Shown here: positions 7,191-17,055 of the stretch, one piece after another
Layout: every line of letters starts with the position of its first letter
Position numbering within the stretch: position 1 is the stretch's first letter
Origin: Microbulbifer sp. YPW16
GTDB lineage: Bacteria; Pseudomonadota; Gammaproteobacteria; Pseudomonadales; Cellvibrionaceae
DNA length: 64,000 nt
Assembly: GCF_021290385.1 (NCBI RefSeq)
Contig: NZ_CP089928.1
Location: 3,366,001 to 3,430,000 of the forward strand
Reading direction: 5' to 3'
The notes under the pieces: model-generated
Seen by the model: only the letters and a program-made list of their open reading frames with translations
Told to the model about the DNA's origin: nothing
The model's database searches: none
Position numbers and translations under genes: made by a program

Positions 7191-10172
7191 ATGCATAAGA
7201 AAATACTCGCGAGCGCAATCAGGACTGCCATCGGGTTTACTGCGGCTACGATGATGCTGCCAGTCATGGCCCAGGACGATGCAAGCAATAAGGAGATTGA
7301 CGCGAAGAAAACCGGGGAAAGCGAGCTGATTGAAGAGGTTTACGTAACGGGCTCACGTATCGCTCGTGCCGGTTACGACACTATGCAGCCAGCTTCCAGC
7401 CTCGATAAGGATTTCTTTGACGCCAACGGTTATACCAATGTGGCTGATGCCCTGAACAGCCTGCCCATGATGGTGCCGTCCGGCACCAGCCTGGCTGAGT
7501 CAGACCCGAATAACGTGGGCCAGAGCTTCGCTGACTTTTATGGCCTGGGCTCCCAGCGCACACTCACCCTGGTAAACGGTCGTCGGGTGGTGGCTGCCAA
7601 TGCGCCCACCGCATTTGGTGCGACTGGCGGCCTGCAGGTGGATCTCAACTCCCTGCCGACGGCGTTGATTGAACGCGTTGACGTAGTCTCAGTAGGCGGC
7701 GCCCCCATTTATGGTTCTGATGCCATTGCGGGCACGATTAACGTGATTCTCCGCGACGATTTTGAAGGCGTGGAGACCGAGTTCTCCAGTGGTTTCGCCC
7801 AGGGCGAAAATGACGCAGGTGACCACAAGGCCTCCATTACCTTCGGCCAGAACTTTGCAGAAGGTCGTGGTAACGTGGTGGCAAGTTACGAGTACAACAA
7901 GGCTGATGCCGTACTCATGAACGACCGTGCTTTTACCGGTGACTACTACTACTTCTTTGAGAACCCGGAAAGTGAGGGGCCTGACGACGGCATCGTCGAC
8001 AAGATTTTCGATAAAGGCCGTTCCATTGCCGTTCTGACCGAGGAGGGTATCCCGACTGCCACCGGCGGACTGCCCCTGTTCGCCTTTGGCCTTAACATGA
8101 CGGATGAAGACGGTAACCCGATTGGCTTTGGTGCCGATGGTCACCTGACGCAGATCAATATCGGTGAGCCATCCGGTAATATCATCAACTTTATTGGTGG
8201 TGATGGCCTGCTGCTGCAGAACTACGATTCAGTTCGTGCGCCGATTGAGCGTAACCTTTTTAACACCATGGGCCACTACGACCTGACTGACCGGGTCCAG
8301 GCCTATGCGGAAATAAACTACTACACTGCTGAATCCAGCGACCCCAACGCCCAGCCGTTCTACCAGTCCGGTATTTTCGGTGGTGATTCAGCAGCCTTGC
8401 CTCTGTCCATTGACAACCCCTACCTGAATGCTCGCGACCGTGAGCTGCTAACCGCTAACGGCATTCCTGCCGGTGGTACCTTCTACCTGCACAAGGGGAT
8501 GAATGATCTCTCCCAGAGTGGCCGGACCGGTGGCGAGAACGAAATGTTCCGCTATGTGCTGGGCCTCAAGGGTGACCTGGACCTGGCGGGAAGGGACTGG
8601 ACCTGGGACTTTACCTATAACAAGGGTGAAACCTCTTCCACCACCAGCAGAACCCAGCTGGTGCAGGCGAACTACGAAAAGGCAATCGATGTAACCACCG
8701 ATGCCAACGGTAATATCGTCTGTGTTTCGGCTGATCCTGACTGTGTGCCGTTGAATGTTATGGGTACCGTCACTGACCAGGCCGCGATCAGCTATGTGAC
8801 TACCCAGGGCGTAACCTGGGGGGATCTCGAGCAGGAGATCATCAGCCTGAATACCAGCGGTGATGTGATCGACCTCCCGGCGGGTCCATTGTCCATGGGC
8901 TTTGGTTATGAAATGCGGGATGAGTTTTCTGCTTTCCGTCCCGATGACTTCATGCGCCAGGGGCTGGGCCGGAGCGCTGCGCTGTCCCCGCTTTCCGGTG
9001 GCTTCGATACCAAGGAGTTCTATACCGAAGCGTTGATCCCGGTTCTCCCGGCAGACCTGATTCCCACCCTGGAAGGTATGGAAATCGAGGGTGCTTGGCG
9101 GAACGTGGATCATTCCCAGGCCGGGGATGATGACACCTGGAGCGTCGGTACCCGGATTATGTTCGATATCCCGGTTGTCGGCGCGCTGACTCTGCGTGGT
9201 AACGTAACCGAGTCGATCCGTGCCCCCGCTGTTACCGAGGCGCTGCTGCCGCTGTCCGAAACTTTCTCCTCGGCTAACGACCCCTGTGACGAGCGTTATG
9301 TGGGCCAGGGTGAGAATCCCGCCCAGCGTCGTGCGAACTGTGAAGCCGAAGCGGCGGCAGCCGGTTATACCTACGATCCCAACTCTTACCAGTCCGAGAT
9401 TGTCAATGCCACCAAAGAAGGTTTTACTGGCGGCAACCCGGATCTGCTGAATGAGCGCGCCGATGCATCAACCTGGGGCTTTGTATGGGCACCGGGCTTT
9501 ACCGAGGGGCTCGAGTTGACTGTGGATTGGGTCAATATTGATATCGAGGATGCGATTGAACAGCTATCCCTGACGGTATTGATGGAAGCCTGTTATGACG
9601 GTGACCAGGGTAATGTGGCGTGTGATAACTTCACCCGCGATGAGAATTTCCAGATCAATGGTTTCACCACTGGCTTCCGCAATGCGGGCTTTTACAATTT
9701 CCGTGGTGTCCAGTCTGACCTGACCTATAACTTCGACCTGGCAAACTGGAGTGTTCCGGGTTCCTTTGATGTGAGCATGAAGGCATTCCATATCAAGGAG
9801 CAGCAGTTCTCTGTAACTGGTAAGGACCTTGAAGTGGATGCCGGTGAGATTGGTTATTCTGATTGGCAAGGGCAGTTCAGCCTGGCCTACAACCTGGATA
9901 ACCTGACGGCCAGCTGGCAGACGCAGTATATCGGTGAGGCGAATGTCGATAATGACGATACCGCTGAATCCCGCGATATCCCGGTCGTTCCTGAGTACTG
10001 GCTGAACAACGCCTACGTGGGGTACCAGTTCAATGACAACCTGCGGGCCAGCCTGTCTGTGCGTAATGTCTTTGATGAAGAGCCGCCGACAGGAGTGAAC
10101 TCATTTACTGCCATTGGTCTCTACGACATCCTGGGACGTTATGTAACAGCCGGGGTCAGCTATAACTTCTAA
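7191..10172 (+). CDS. TonB-dependent outer membrane receptor (TBDR 1)
   Basis: 993 residues. A signal peptide (about residues 1-27) is followed by a TonB-box-like stretch EEVYVTGSRI, then a plug domain with the signatures GLGSQRTLTLVNGRR and GAPIYGSDAIAGTINVI, and a long beta-barrel ending in an aromatic residue (YNF), as outer-membrane barrels do. Such receptors import siderophores, cobalamin, carbohydrates or peptides using the TonB/ExbBD system; the cargo here is unknown. It is the only receptor of the cluster on the plus strand and has its own terminator. Confidence 0.93.
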   Translation: MHKKILASAIRTAIGFTAATMMLPVMAQDDASNKEIDAKKTGESELIEEVYVTGSRIARAGYDTMQPASSLDKDFFDANGYTNVADALNSLPMMVPSGTSLAESDPNNVGQSFADFYGLGSQRTLTLVNGRRVVAANAPTAFGATGGLQVDLNSLPTALIERVDVVSVGGAPIYGSDAIAGTINVILRDDFEGVETEFSSGFAQGENDAGDHKASITFGQNFAEGRGNVVASYEYNKADAVLMNDRAFTGDYYYFFENPESEGPDDGIVDKIFDKGRSIAVLTEEGIPTATGGLPLFAFGLNMTDEDGNPIGFGADGHLTQINIGEPSGNIINFIGGDGLLLQNYDSVRAPIERNLFNTMGHYDLTDRVQAYAEINYYTAESSDPNAQPFYQSGIFGGDSAALPLSIDNPYLNARDRELLTANGIPAGGTFYLHKGMNDLSQSGRTGGENEMFRYVLGLKGDLDLAGRDWTWDFTYNKGETSSTTSRTQLVQANYEKAIDVTTDANGNIVCVSADPDCVPLNVMGTVTDQAAISYVTTQGVTWGDLEQEIISLNTSGDVIDLPAGPLSMGFGYEMRDEFSAFRPDDFMRQGLGRSAALSPLSGGFDTKEFYTEALIPVLPADLIPTLEGMEIEGAWRNVDHSQAGDDDTWSVGTRIMFDIPVVGALTLRGNVTESIRAPAVTEALLPLSETFSSANDPCDERYVGQGENPAQRRANCEAEAAAAGYTYDPNSYQSEIVNATKEGFTGGNPDLLNERADASTWGFVWAPGFTEGLELTVDWVNIDIEDAIEQLSLTVLMEACYDGDQGNVACDNFTRDENFQINGFTTGFRNAGFYNFRGVQSDLTYNFDLANWSVPGSFDVSMKAFHIKEQQFSVTGKDLEVDAGEIGYSDWQGQFSLAYNLDNLTASWQTQYIGEANVDNDDTAESRDIPVVPEYWLNNAYVGYQFNDNLRASLSVRNVFDEEPPTGVNSFTAIGLYDILGRYVTAGVSYNF

Positions 10173-10215
10173 CTCTTGATCTAAGAAACAAAACTATAGG
10201 TAGTTAGGACTTTGA

Positions 10216-10246
10216 GCCCCCTTGCTTTGGCAAGGGGGCTTTTTTA
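10216..10246 (+). terminator. Rho-independent terminator of TBDR 1
   Basis: A perfect 10-bp stem (10216-10225 with 10230-10239), loop TTTG, followed by a six-T run. It sits 43 bp after the stop. Confidence 0.95.
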
Positions 10247-10303
10247 ATTGTCCGGAAGAAGTTTCTGCAGTGAGAGAAGGCGCTGCTTTTTCAAGTTGCT
10301 TGC

Positions 10304-10334
10304 AAAAAAAAAGGGCCAACAACGTTGGCCCTTT
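10304..10334 (-). terminator. Rho-independent terminator of TBDR 2
   Basis: GGGCCAAC (10313-10320) pairs with GTTGGCCC (10324-10331). The minus-strand transcript then has a nine-T run. It is nearly the same as the terminator after the paralogous receptor at 24115-24144. Confidence 0.95.
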
Positions 10335-10370
10335 CCTTTCTCGAGTTACCTCAAGAATAGTGCAGCTTTC

Positions 10371-12986
10371 TTAGAACGCTACGGTGTACTCGGCGTAAAC
10401 CATGCGACCGGTGTTGTCGTACAGGTTGTAGTGCTCGCGAGCAAACTTGCCATCCTTGTCCAGTACCGGATCTTCGTTGGTCAGGTTGCGTGCGCCAACC
10501 TTGACGGAGCCAAGTGACTCGGTGTCCAGGCGATAGGACAGGTTCAGGGTAGTCCAGTCGTCCAGGTCGTCGCCGCTCTTGACCAGGGTACCGGCGTCGG
10601 TGACATCGGTGAACTCGTCGTGAGCCGCTACGTAATCAACGGTCAGGTCAACCGCGTGCATGCCCATGCTCCAGCCCAGGATAAACTGGCCGCGCAGGTC
10701 CGGGTACAGGTTGAAAGTTGCAATGTCCTGTACCGGGCCCTGGTAGTAGGCGTCGGTCTCGTAGGACATCTGGTGGCTCACCAGGCCGCCTAGGGAGATC
10801 AGGCCGAACTCGGTGTCAAAGCCACCGTCAACCTTGATGTCTACACCGGTAACATCCAGGATGCCCGCGTTGGTGGTCTGGGAGAAGAACTCGCGCTGGG
10901 CGCCAGTGCCGGTGGTGTAAATACCGGTAGACGGATCCAGCTCAACACCGGAAGCCAGGGCGTAGAAGATGCTCTGGGCGGAAGGCTGGATGATCACGTC
11001 TTCGACTTCCACGTTCCAGAAACCTACGTCCAGGTTCCAGCCGTCCACGAATTCCCAGTTACCGCCCACGGACAGGGAGGTGGAGGTTTCCGCGTCCAGG
11101 TCTTCGCTGGTGGAGTAGTAGGTGTTGTACTGACGGGACAGGCCGGTTTCGGGATTGGTAGCGTCTTCCGCGGAGAACGCAGACGGGCCGTATAGCTCAT
11201 CCAGGGCCGGGGCGCGGAAGCCTTTACCGGCGCGGGCGCGCAGGCTCAGGGTATCAGTCACCATGTAGGTGGCGGACAGGGACGGCGCGACGTTGGATCC
11301 GAAATCGCTGTAGTCATCGTAACGAACAGCAGCGTTCATCTCGATCTGGTCGGTAACCGGGATGATGGCCTCGGCGAATACCGCGGCCACGTCGCGCTCA
11401 CCAGCGGCGGAGTTGCCGGAGCTACCGCCTACCAGGCCGGCCTCGGAGGCGGCGTCGTACTGGTTGGCATATTCGATGGTGTATGCCTCGGCACCACTCA
11501 GGACAATGGTCTCGCCTGCGCCGAACCAGTCACCAGCGTCAAACTGCAGGTGGCCGTAGACCTTTGACAGGTCGGTGAAGTTGTCCTGGGAAGTAGTGGC
11601 GCGCATAGCGGCGGCACCTTCCGGGGTGAACGGGTCGATATCGTTGGCCAGGACGTAATCCAGTCCCGGGTAGGACAGGTAATACTGACCACTTTCCTTG
11701 GACTCGTAGCGGCCTTTCTGGGCATAGGTCTCGTAGCTCATGCCGTTGGGCAGGTCGCCGCGGAAGCCGGCGGTGAAGTCGTACTGGGTGTCGGTCACGA
11801 AGTTATCGCGCGGGCCGATGTTGGTCCAGCGGTAGTAACCGGTGATTTCGTAGTCTTCAGTGATATCGCCGTTGGCCAGCAGTGAGTCCACGTCGAACGG
11901 TACATCGCTGTAATCAGCGGGCATATCGTTCCAGGCTGCTGCCGGCGGGGCGTAACGGCCGAAAGAGTCAACCTTGGAGAACAGGATGTTGGAGAAGAAC
12001 TCGACGTTCTCGGAAAGATCGTAGCTGGCGCTCAGGAAGGTATTGACGCGGCTCAGCTCGGCCTTGTTGGCGGAAACCGCTGCGTAGTTGTAGTTGCACA
12101 GGGTGCCGTCGGGCTCATTGAACGCGCCCGCACCGGTCTCGAGGAATGCATCACCACCGCAGCTGTTGGCGGCCTGGATGTCGTAGTACTCGGTGTTCGG
12201 GTCGTAGATCTCGATGGACTTACCGAAGTAGGAATAGCCGTCGGTGTCCAGGTAGGAGTCGAGGCGGCCGTCGCCGTTGTCGCGGATCCAGGCAGCGGTG
12301 TAGTCGCGGTCGGCGTCGAAGATCGGGTCGCGACGGTTGTACTCGGCGGAGAAGGTCACATTACCGCGATCACTGGTGATACCGGAAACGAAGCCAAAGG
12401 ATTCCTCGATGCCGTCGTCGTTGGAGCGCTCACCGCGGCGGGCAGTAAACTCCAGGCCCTCGAAGTTTTCGCGCATGACCAGGTTGACCACGCCGGCAAC
12501 AGCGTCGGAGCCGTATACCGCGGAGGCGCCATCGGCCAGGATATCGATGCGCTCAACGGCAGTCATCGGGATCATGTTCAGGTTGACGGAAGCGGCGCCC
12601 AGGTTGGGGGAACCCGGCAGGCGGCGACCGTTGACCATGACCAGGCTGCGCTGGGAGCCCAGGCCACGCAGGTCAACGGTAGCGTTGGACTGTGCGGAGC
12701 TGCCGGAGCGCTCATTGAAAGAACCCAGGGAGTTCAGCGGGGTGGCGCGCAGGGTGTCGGAGATCATCAGGCTGCCGGATGCTTCGATATCGGCGCGGTC
12801 CATGCTGACAACCTGGGCGGACTGGTCAAAGTTTGTGCGCTTGATGCGCGAGCCAGTCACAACAAGCTCTTCGACCAGGGTGGCGTCTCCACTCTGGGCA
12901 AAGGCGGGCATAACGGGAACCATTACTGCGGCTGCAGTGAAGCCGATGGCTCCCTTTACAGCGACGGACAGGAGGTTCTTTTTCAT
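10371..12986 (-). CDS. TonB-dependent outer membrane receptor (TBDR 2, paralogue of TBDR 5)
   Basis: 871 residues. The signal peptide ends AFA|Q near residue 30, followed by a TonB-box-like VEELVVTGSRI, a plug with GLGSQRSLVMVNGRR and ADGASAVYGSDAVAGVVNLV, a beta-barrel, and a terminal phenylalanine (YTVAF). It aligns almost without gaps to the receptor at 24181-26799, with about nine residues in ten the same by eye; the difference is densest around residues 270-310, a stretch with a cysteine pair that is probably an external loop. The start codon is preceded by AGAGGAT and a structured leader shared with two other receptors. Cargo unknown. Confidence 0.93.
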   Translation of the reverse strand: MKKNLLSVAVKGAIGFTAAAVMVPVMPAFAQSGDATLVEELVVTGSRIKRTNFDQSAQVVSMDRADIEASGSLMISDTLRATPLNSLGSFNERSGSSAQSNATVDLRGLGSQRSLVMVNGRRLPGSPNLGAASVNLNMIPMTAVERIDILADGASAVYGSDAVAGVVNLVMRENFEGLEFTARRGERSNDDGIEESFGFVSGITSDRGNVTFSAEYNRRDPIFDADRDYTAAWIRDNGDGRLDSYLDTDGYSYFGKSIEIYDPNTEYYDIQAANSCGGDAFLETGAGAFNEPDGTLCNYNYAAVSANKAELSRVNTFLSASYDLSENVEFFSNILFSKVDSFGRYAPPAAAWNDMPADYSDVPFDVDSLLANGDITEDYEITGYYRWTNIGPRDNFVTDTQYDFTAGFRGDLPNGMSYETYAQKGRYESKESGQYYLSYPGLDYVLANDIDPFTPEGAAAMRATTSQDNFTDLSKVYGHLQFDAGDWFGAGETIVLSGAEAYTIEYANQYDAASEAGLVGGSSGNSAAGERDVAAVFAEAIIPVTDQIEMNAAVRYDDYSDFGSNVAPSLSATYMVTDTLSLRARAGKGFRAPALDELYGPSAFSAEDATNPETGLSRQYNTYYSTSEDLDAETSTSLSVGGNWEFVDGWNLDVGFWNVEVEDVIIQPSAQSIFYALASGVELDPSTGIYTTGTGAQREFFSQTTNAGILDVTGVDIKVDGGFDTEFGLISLGGLVSHQMSYETDAYYQGPVQDIATFNLYPDLRGQFILGWSMGMHAVDLTVDYVAAHDEFTDVTDAGTLVKSGDDLDDWTTLNLSYRLDTESLGSVKVGARNLTNEDPVLDKDGKFAREHYNLYDNTGRMVYAEYTVAF

Positions 12987-13083
12987 TGTAAATCCTCTTT
13001 TGAATCGTTGGATTTATAGTGATTCAGCCTCATGAGGCGATTGATCAAAACGGCACCCCGTACAGTGAGGACTGCTTGCCGTT
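12987..13083 (-). promoter_or_regulatory. Structured 5' leader of TBDR 2
   Basis: Read on the minus strand, an outer hairpin (13049-13055 with 13077-13083, 7 bp) is followed by a short hairpin GCCT-CATG-AGGC (13027-13038). A near-invariant stretch (AAATCCAACGATT, then AGAGGATTTACA) runs into the ATG. The small hairpin begins 41 nt from the start codon, as in the leaders of TBDR 3 and TBDR 5. The outer hairpin here differs in sequence and loop length from those two. Confidence 0.55.
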
Positions 13084-13490
13084 ATTGCCGCCGCGCTCGG
13101 AGGCGGCTTTTATTGCGCTACAAGGTAAGAAGTGCACCTTGCGCGGTTCGTGCCTTAAATGCGCGAGCTGACTTTAATGTATCAAAATGATTAATGGAAC
13201 TTACCTGACTAAGAGCGAAGGGGGCGGAACAAGGTCGGGTTGATTGCAAGTTAACCAGAAAGGTTGAAAAATAAACTTCTCAGAGGGATGTGTATATTAC
13301 AAAATCTACACAATTGTTATTTTTATCTAGGAAATATTATTTTATTAGGATGTTCAATTCGTTTTTTCGGGGAAGAAATCGGTTTGTCGAATCGACTAAA
13401 AAGTGAGCTTTCGGGTGGGCCAGAGTTGCCGTTTCCGACAACCCTGGGAAATGTGTGGGCAAAGTAGCCGTTTGTTTGCGTTTTCAGTGG
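13084..13490. other. AT-rich intergenic region
   Basis: About 400 bp between the TBDR 2 leader and the 3' end of the marC-like gene. 13250-13420 is far more AT-rich than the surroundings. It should hold the TBDR 2 promoter. A 67-codon open frame at 13264 lacks a ribosome-binding site and coding character. No gene was seen. Confidence 0.4.
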
Positions 13491-14075
13491 TCACGCAAGG
13501 CTTTGCTTCATCCCATCGAGGAATAACTGCACGGCGAGCATAACCAGTACCATGCCCATCAACCGCTCCACTGCAATCAACCCCCGGCCGCCAAGGAGTT
13601 TTGCCAGTGGTGCGGAGGCCAGCAGAATAACTGCTGATACACCCCAGGCCCCGAGTAATGCCAGTGTCCAGCCCATCAGCCGTTCGCCTTCACTGTTGGT
13701 CATCAGCATCAGGATTGCCATTGTAGAGGGGCCGGCTACCAGCGGGACCGCCAGGGGTACAAAGAAGGGCTCCCCCTCGAGACGCTCGCCCATGATGCCG
13801 CCCTCTATGGGGAACACCATGCGAATTGCGATCAGGAAGAGAATGATCGCGCCTGCAATACGGATTGCCTCCTGGGAGAGACCGAGCCAGGCGAGGATAA
13901 ACCGACCGCCATACAGGAATACCAGCAGTACAATCAGAGCGAAGATGAGTTCGCGCATTATCACGTAAAGCTGCCGTCGCTGGGGTACGTTCTTGAGCGC
14001 TGCCAGGAACACCGGGATATTCCCCAGGGGGTCCATGACGAACAGCAGGGTCAGGAAAGCGGTAAAAGTATCCAT
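13491..14075 (-). CDS. MarC family integral membrane protein
   Basis: 194 residues with six predicted membrane segments. The start has the MarC/YhgN signature (LFVMDPLGNIPVFLA near residues 11-25), with a second conserved stretch FVPLAVPLVAGPSTMA near residues 104-119. MarC proteins are inner-membrane proteins of unclear function; some archaeal relatives transport small neutral amino acids. A ribosome-binding site (GAAGAG) precedes the ATG. It stands alone between receptor genes and oxygenase genes. Confidence 0.9.
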   Translation of the reverse strand: MDTFTAFLTLLFVMDPLGNIPVFLAALKNVPQRRQLYVIMRELIFALIVLLVFLYGGRFILAWLGLSQEAIRIAGAIILFLIAIRMVFPIEGGIMGERLEGEPFFVPLAVPLVAGPSTMAILMLMTNSEGERLMGWTLALLGAWGVSAVILLASAPLAKLLGGRGLIAVERLMGMVLVMLAVQLFLDGMKQSLA

Positions 14076-14313
14076 AACATCTCTTCATCGATGGTTGCGT
14101 GCAGTTGGGTGAGTTACGCACGATTGAATGGTCCGGCACCCGACTGGCAGAAGAGGCGCGGCACTTCGTGAAGCGGCGCATTGTAGACAAGTATTGGCCA
14201 TTCTGCAGGGCTTCGCCGCCAGGGATCGCAGAATAGTGCGGTCGAAGGCGTGGCTTCCTTGAAAGCGCGCCGCATTAACCCCGACAGTTCACAGGTCCGT
14301 AGCAGTCGGGCGT

Positions 14314-15018
14314 TCAGTTGTGCTTCCGGTCATGGAACCAGCCGCTGATTGCCAGGCGCACTCTGGGCGCGAATGGTGCGACCGTGGTTACGGAGTGCAC
14401 ATGCTTGACGTCAAACAGGCACAGGCTGTTGAACTCTGGTGACCATGCTTCCCGCGTGGCGCCACTATCCTCAAAAAACTGTAGCAAGCCGCCCCAGTCA
14501 GGATGCCAGTGCTCAGTCAGGTTCAGGACGAATGCCACCCGTCGGCCCTCGCTGGTGACGTCATCCCGGTGCCGGGTGAGGAAATCACCGGGAGAAAAAG
14601 ACGTCGCTTGTGCGGAGGTGGAGGCCAGTTCCTGGATGCCGGTTATTTCCCGCACCTGCTCCAGTAGGGGCTCGCTGTTTAGCCAGGAGACAAGCTTGTC
14701 CAGGGGTGCAGCAGTATTACTGTCGAGCCCATGGCGTCCATACCAGAAGCCCACGCCACGGCTAGCCATGTCATACACTTCCCGCACCAGCTGTTGTCGC
14801 GCAGCTGGAGGAAGTGCGGAAAACTCCTCCCGGGAAATTTCACGGTATTCCCCGTTGGCGATGTGGGCCTGGCGAAACCTGGCATGATGGGTGAGTGACT
14901 GCGCAATGTCAGCTGCTGCCGGAGGGGCCAGTAAGTCTTTCACGCGACAGCGCAGGTCGTGACGGTATTCTGCCGCCCAGTGCCCGGTGTCCAGGTTTGT
15001 ATTGAGCTGATAGGCCAT
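14314..15018 (-). CDS. 2-oxoglutarate/Fe(II)-dependent oxygenase
   Basis: 234 residues. The iron-binding HxD is His150-Arg-Asp152; the distal histidine is His208 in KHVHSV, and Arg221 before LAISGWF fits the 2-oxoglutarate-binding arginine. The fold resembles the prolyl 4-hydroxylase/Tpa1-like group. It is clearly homologous to the protein at 17056-17781 (shared HxDD, ...DWGG..., ...HSV..., and R-x-x-I-x-GW). The sulfotransferase gene ends 25 bp upstream on the same strand, so the two are probably one transcript. The substrate is unknown; it may be a peptide or protein side chain, or the cargo of a nearby receptor. Confidence 0.85.
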   Translation of the reverse strand: MAYQLNTNLDTGHWAAEYRHDLRCRVKDLLAPPAAADIAQSLTHHARFRQAHIANGEYREISREEFSALPPAARQQLVREVYDMASRGVGFWYGRHGLDSNTAAPLDKLVSWLNSEPLLEQVREITGIQELASTSAQATSFSPGDFLTRHRDDVTSEGRRVAFVLNLTEHWHPDWGGLLQFFEDSGATREAWSPEFNSLCLFDVKHVHSVTTVAPFAPRVRLAISGWFHDRKHN

Positions 15019-15043
15019 TTTTTCAGTTGTCCCCTCTTACCTG

Positions 15044-16930
15044 TTACTGGTTTCCGCCGCTGGAATTGACGGACTCGTCTTCCAGTGCCTGCACCAGGTC
15101 ACTGGCAACCTCCCGGTATGGCTGCCACTTGCTGGTCCCGGACTTGCTGATTGGCTTGCGGACCTGTAGCTCACTGAAAGTGAAAGCCTGGGATGAAACT
15201 GGCCTGGCCTGAAGGTAATCGTTATCCCACGCATACCCTAGAAACCCGAAAAGACTTCGCGCGAAATTTTCGGGGTGTTCCAGGAAGCGATCAAAGTCCA
15301 GGTCGTATACCTGCTGCGGAAAGGTCTGCGACCAGAAGTCCATTAATTTTTGTGAGTGATGGTAAAAGTGGGCAAGGTCACGGACATTGCAGGCATAGCT
15401 GTGGCCCTCCGGGAATGGTTTGGCCAGGATGGACATGCAGACGTCGAAGGGGTTTCGCCGTAACTGCACGATGCGTGCGCGGGGAAACATCGACAGGATC
15501 ATACCCACATACAGGAAGTTATGGGGCATCTTGTCGACCACGTCCCTGTCGCCCGCACCCGCCCGTTGCAGGTAATTCGAAGCCAGTTGGTCCCAGTCCG
15601 CCTCACCCAGCTCTGGAGCCAGCGCTTCCGGAATTTGGCCCAGCCGTTGCTGCAGTTGTGCATACACGAAGGGCAGGGCCTCGCTTTCGCCAAGACACTG
15701 TAGTTCACCGCAGGCGTCAAGCAAGCGGTGGATGACCGTTGTGCCGGAGCGCGGCATGCCAACAATGAAAATGGGGCTGCATTGGCTGCTTGACACTTTC
15801 GGGACCCGTGTCCCGGAAAAGCTCCGCCGGGCGATTCCTAACAGAGCCTCGGTGGACTCCCGGCTATAGGTCATGCCGGTATCCCGCAATAACTTTTCCT
15901 TGGTGTTATTAGCGCATTGGATCTGGCCGTAGGCGGCTTCGAAATCGCCGCTTTTGGCCTGGAGCTCGGCCAGTGCGAACTGCGCCAGCTCGAGGTCGTG
16001 GGGCGCCATTCCGGTACCTGTTATGGCACCGGCTAGTCTATTGGTCAGGGCAGTGTCAATATTGGTTCGCTCGCTAAGCTCGGCGATAATACTCCAGGCA
16101 GTACCAGAGGCAGGATCCAGCTCGACGGCAGCCTTTGCCCGTTCCAGTGCGCCGTTATAGTCTGCGGTCAGCCTTGCGATCTTTGCTTCCAGTAGCCGGC
16201 TATCCGCAGAGTCCTCTCCCCGGGTGATCGCCTCGCCGAGTAGTTCGCGGCTGGCTGTCACATTGTGATTCATCAGCTGCAGGTCTGCGAACTTTACAAA
16301 ATCGCTGGCACCGGGCTCGATCAGATTCATATAGCGGGTAAATGCTTCAACCGCTGTGCTGTACTCACGGAAAGCGGCCGCAACGAGGGACAGCTCCCGG
16401 GCAATGGCTGGGTTGTCCGGGATGCTGGCGAATAGCCGTCGGTAAATTGGCAGGGCCTTGCCGATGTTCCCGAGCCTGAAGTGGGACAAGCCCAGGTGAT
16501 AAAAGCTCTGTGCATCCATTGGCTCCACCCGCTGCAGGGTTTGTATCACCTGCTGATAGGCGCCAAGGCCAACAAATTCCGCGGCGATGAACCTGAGCTG
16601 GGCCTGGCTGGCCTCCACAGCACTGGCGAGTGGTGTCAGCAGGCGGTTCGCCTCTCTGGCATGGCCCTCGAGTCGTGCGATATGGGCTGCCAGCATCCGG
16701 CCCGGCAAGTGGCCCGGGACCAGTTTATCCAGCTCCCGGAGCTGGTCCCTGGCTGCGTCGAACTGCCGCCGCTCAATATAGAGTTCCGCCAACATCTGCC
16801 GTGCCTCAGCCATGCGTCCCGCCGGGACCAGGCCGTCGTTGATGCCAGACTCGAGGATCTTGCAGGCCCGGCTCTGTTCACCGTTGTGGACAGCCTGGCT
16901 GGCGATGGTAAACGGGTCGGGTTGATTCAT
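15044..16930 (-). CDS. TPR-repeat sulfotransferase
   Basis: 628 residues. Residues 1 to about 370 are helical TPR-like repeats with no signal peptide. The C-terminal 240 residues are a sulfotransferase domain: the PAPS 5'-phosphosulfate loop PRSGTT is at 393-398 and the 3'-phosphate-binding stretch RIVQLRRNPFDVCMS near 487-501. It should move a sulfo group from PAPS to a hydroxyl or amine of a target held by the TPR part. Acting in the cytoplasm, it could modify a made product rather than imported cargo. It lies just upstream of the oxygenase gene at 14314-15018 and diverges from the oxygenase at 17056. Confidence 0.85.
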   Translation of the reverse strand: MNQPDPFTIASQAVHNGEQSRACKILESGINDGLVPAGRMAEARQMLAELYIERRQFDAARDQLRELDKLVPGHLPGRMLAAHIARLEGHAREANRLLTPLASAVEASQAQLRFIAAEFVGLGAYQQVIQTLQRVEPMDAQSFYHLGLSHFRLGNIGKALPIYRRLFASIPDNPAIARELSLVAAAFREYSTAVEAFTRYMNLIEPGASDFVKFADLQLMNHNVTASRELLGEAITRGEDSADSRLLEAKIARLTADYNGALERAKAAVELDPASGTAWSIIAELSERTNIDTALTNRLAGAITGTGMAPHDLELAQFALAELQAKSGDFEAAYGQIQCANNTKEKLLRDTGMTYSRESTEALLGIARRSFSGTRVPKVSSSQCSPIFIVGMPRSGTTVIHRLLDACGELQCLGESEALPFVYAQLQQRLGQIPEALAPELGEADWDQLASNYLQRAGAGDRDVVDKMPHNFLYVGMILSMFPRARIVQLRRNPFDVCMSILAKPFPEGHSYACNVRDLAHFYHHSQKLMDFWSQTFPQQVYDLDFDRFLEHPENFARSLFGFLGYAWDNDYLQARPVSSQAFTFSELQVRKPISKSGTSKWQPYREVASDLVQALEDESVNSSGGNQ

Positions 16931-17055
16931 GCCGTTAGGGCTTCTCTGCTACAATGGACGACGTTTTCAGCTACTGTTTCGCCGGACAGATCCGTTTCCG
17001 GGAAAGGTTTTTCTGGTTTTTGATCCCGGTAATTATTTTCATACGGGGCCTAGCA

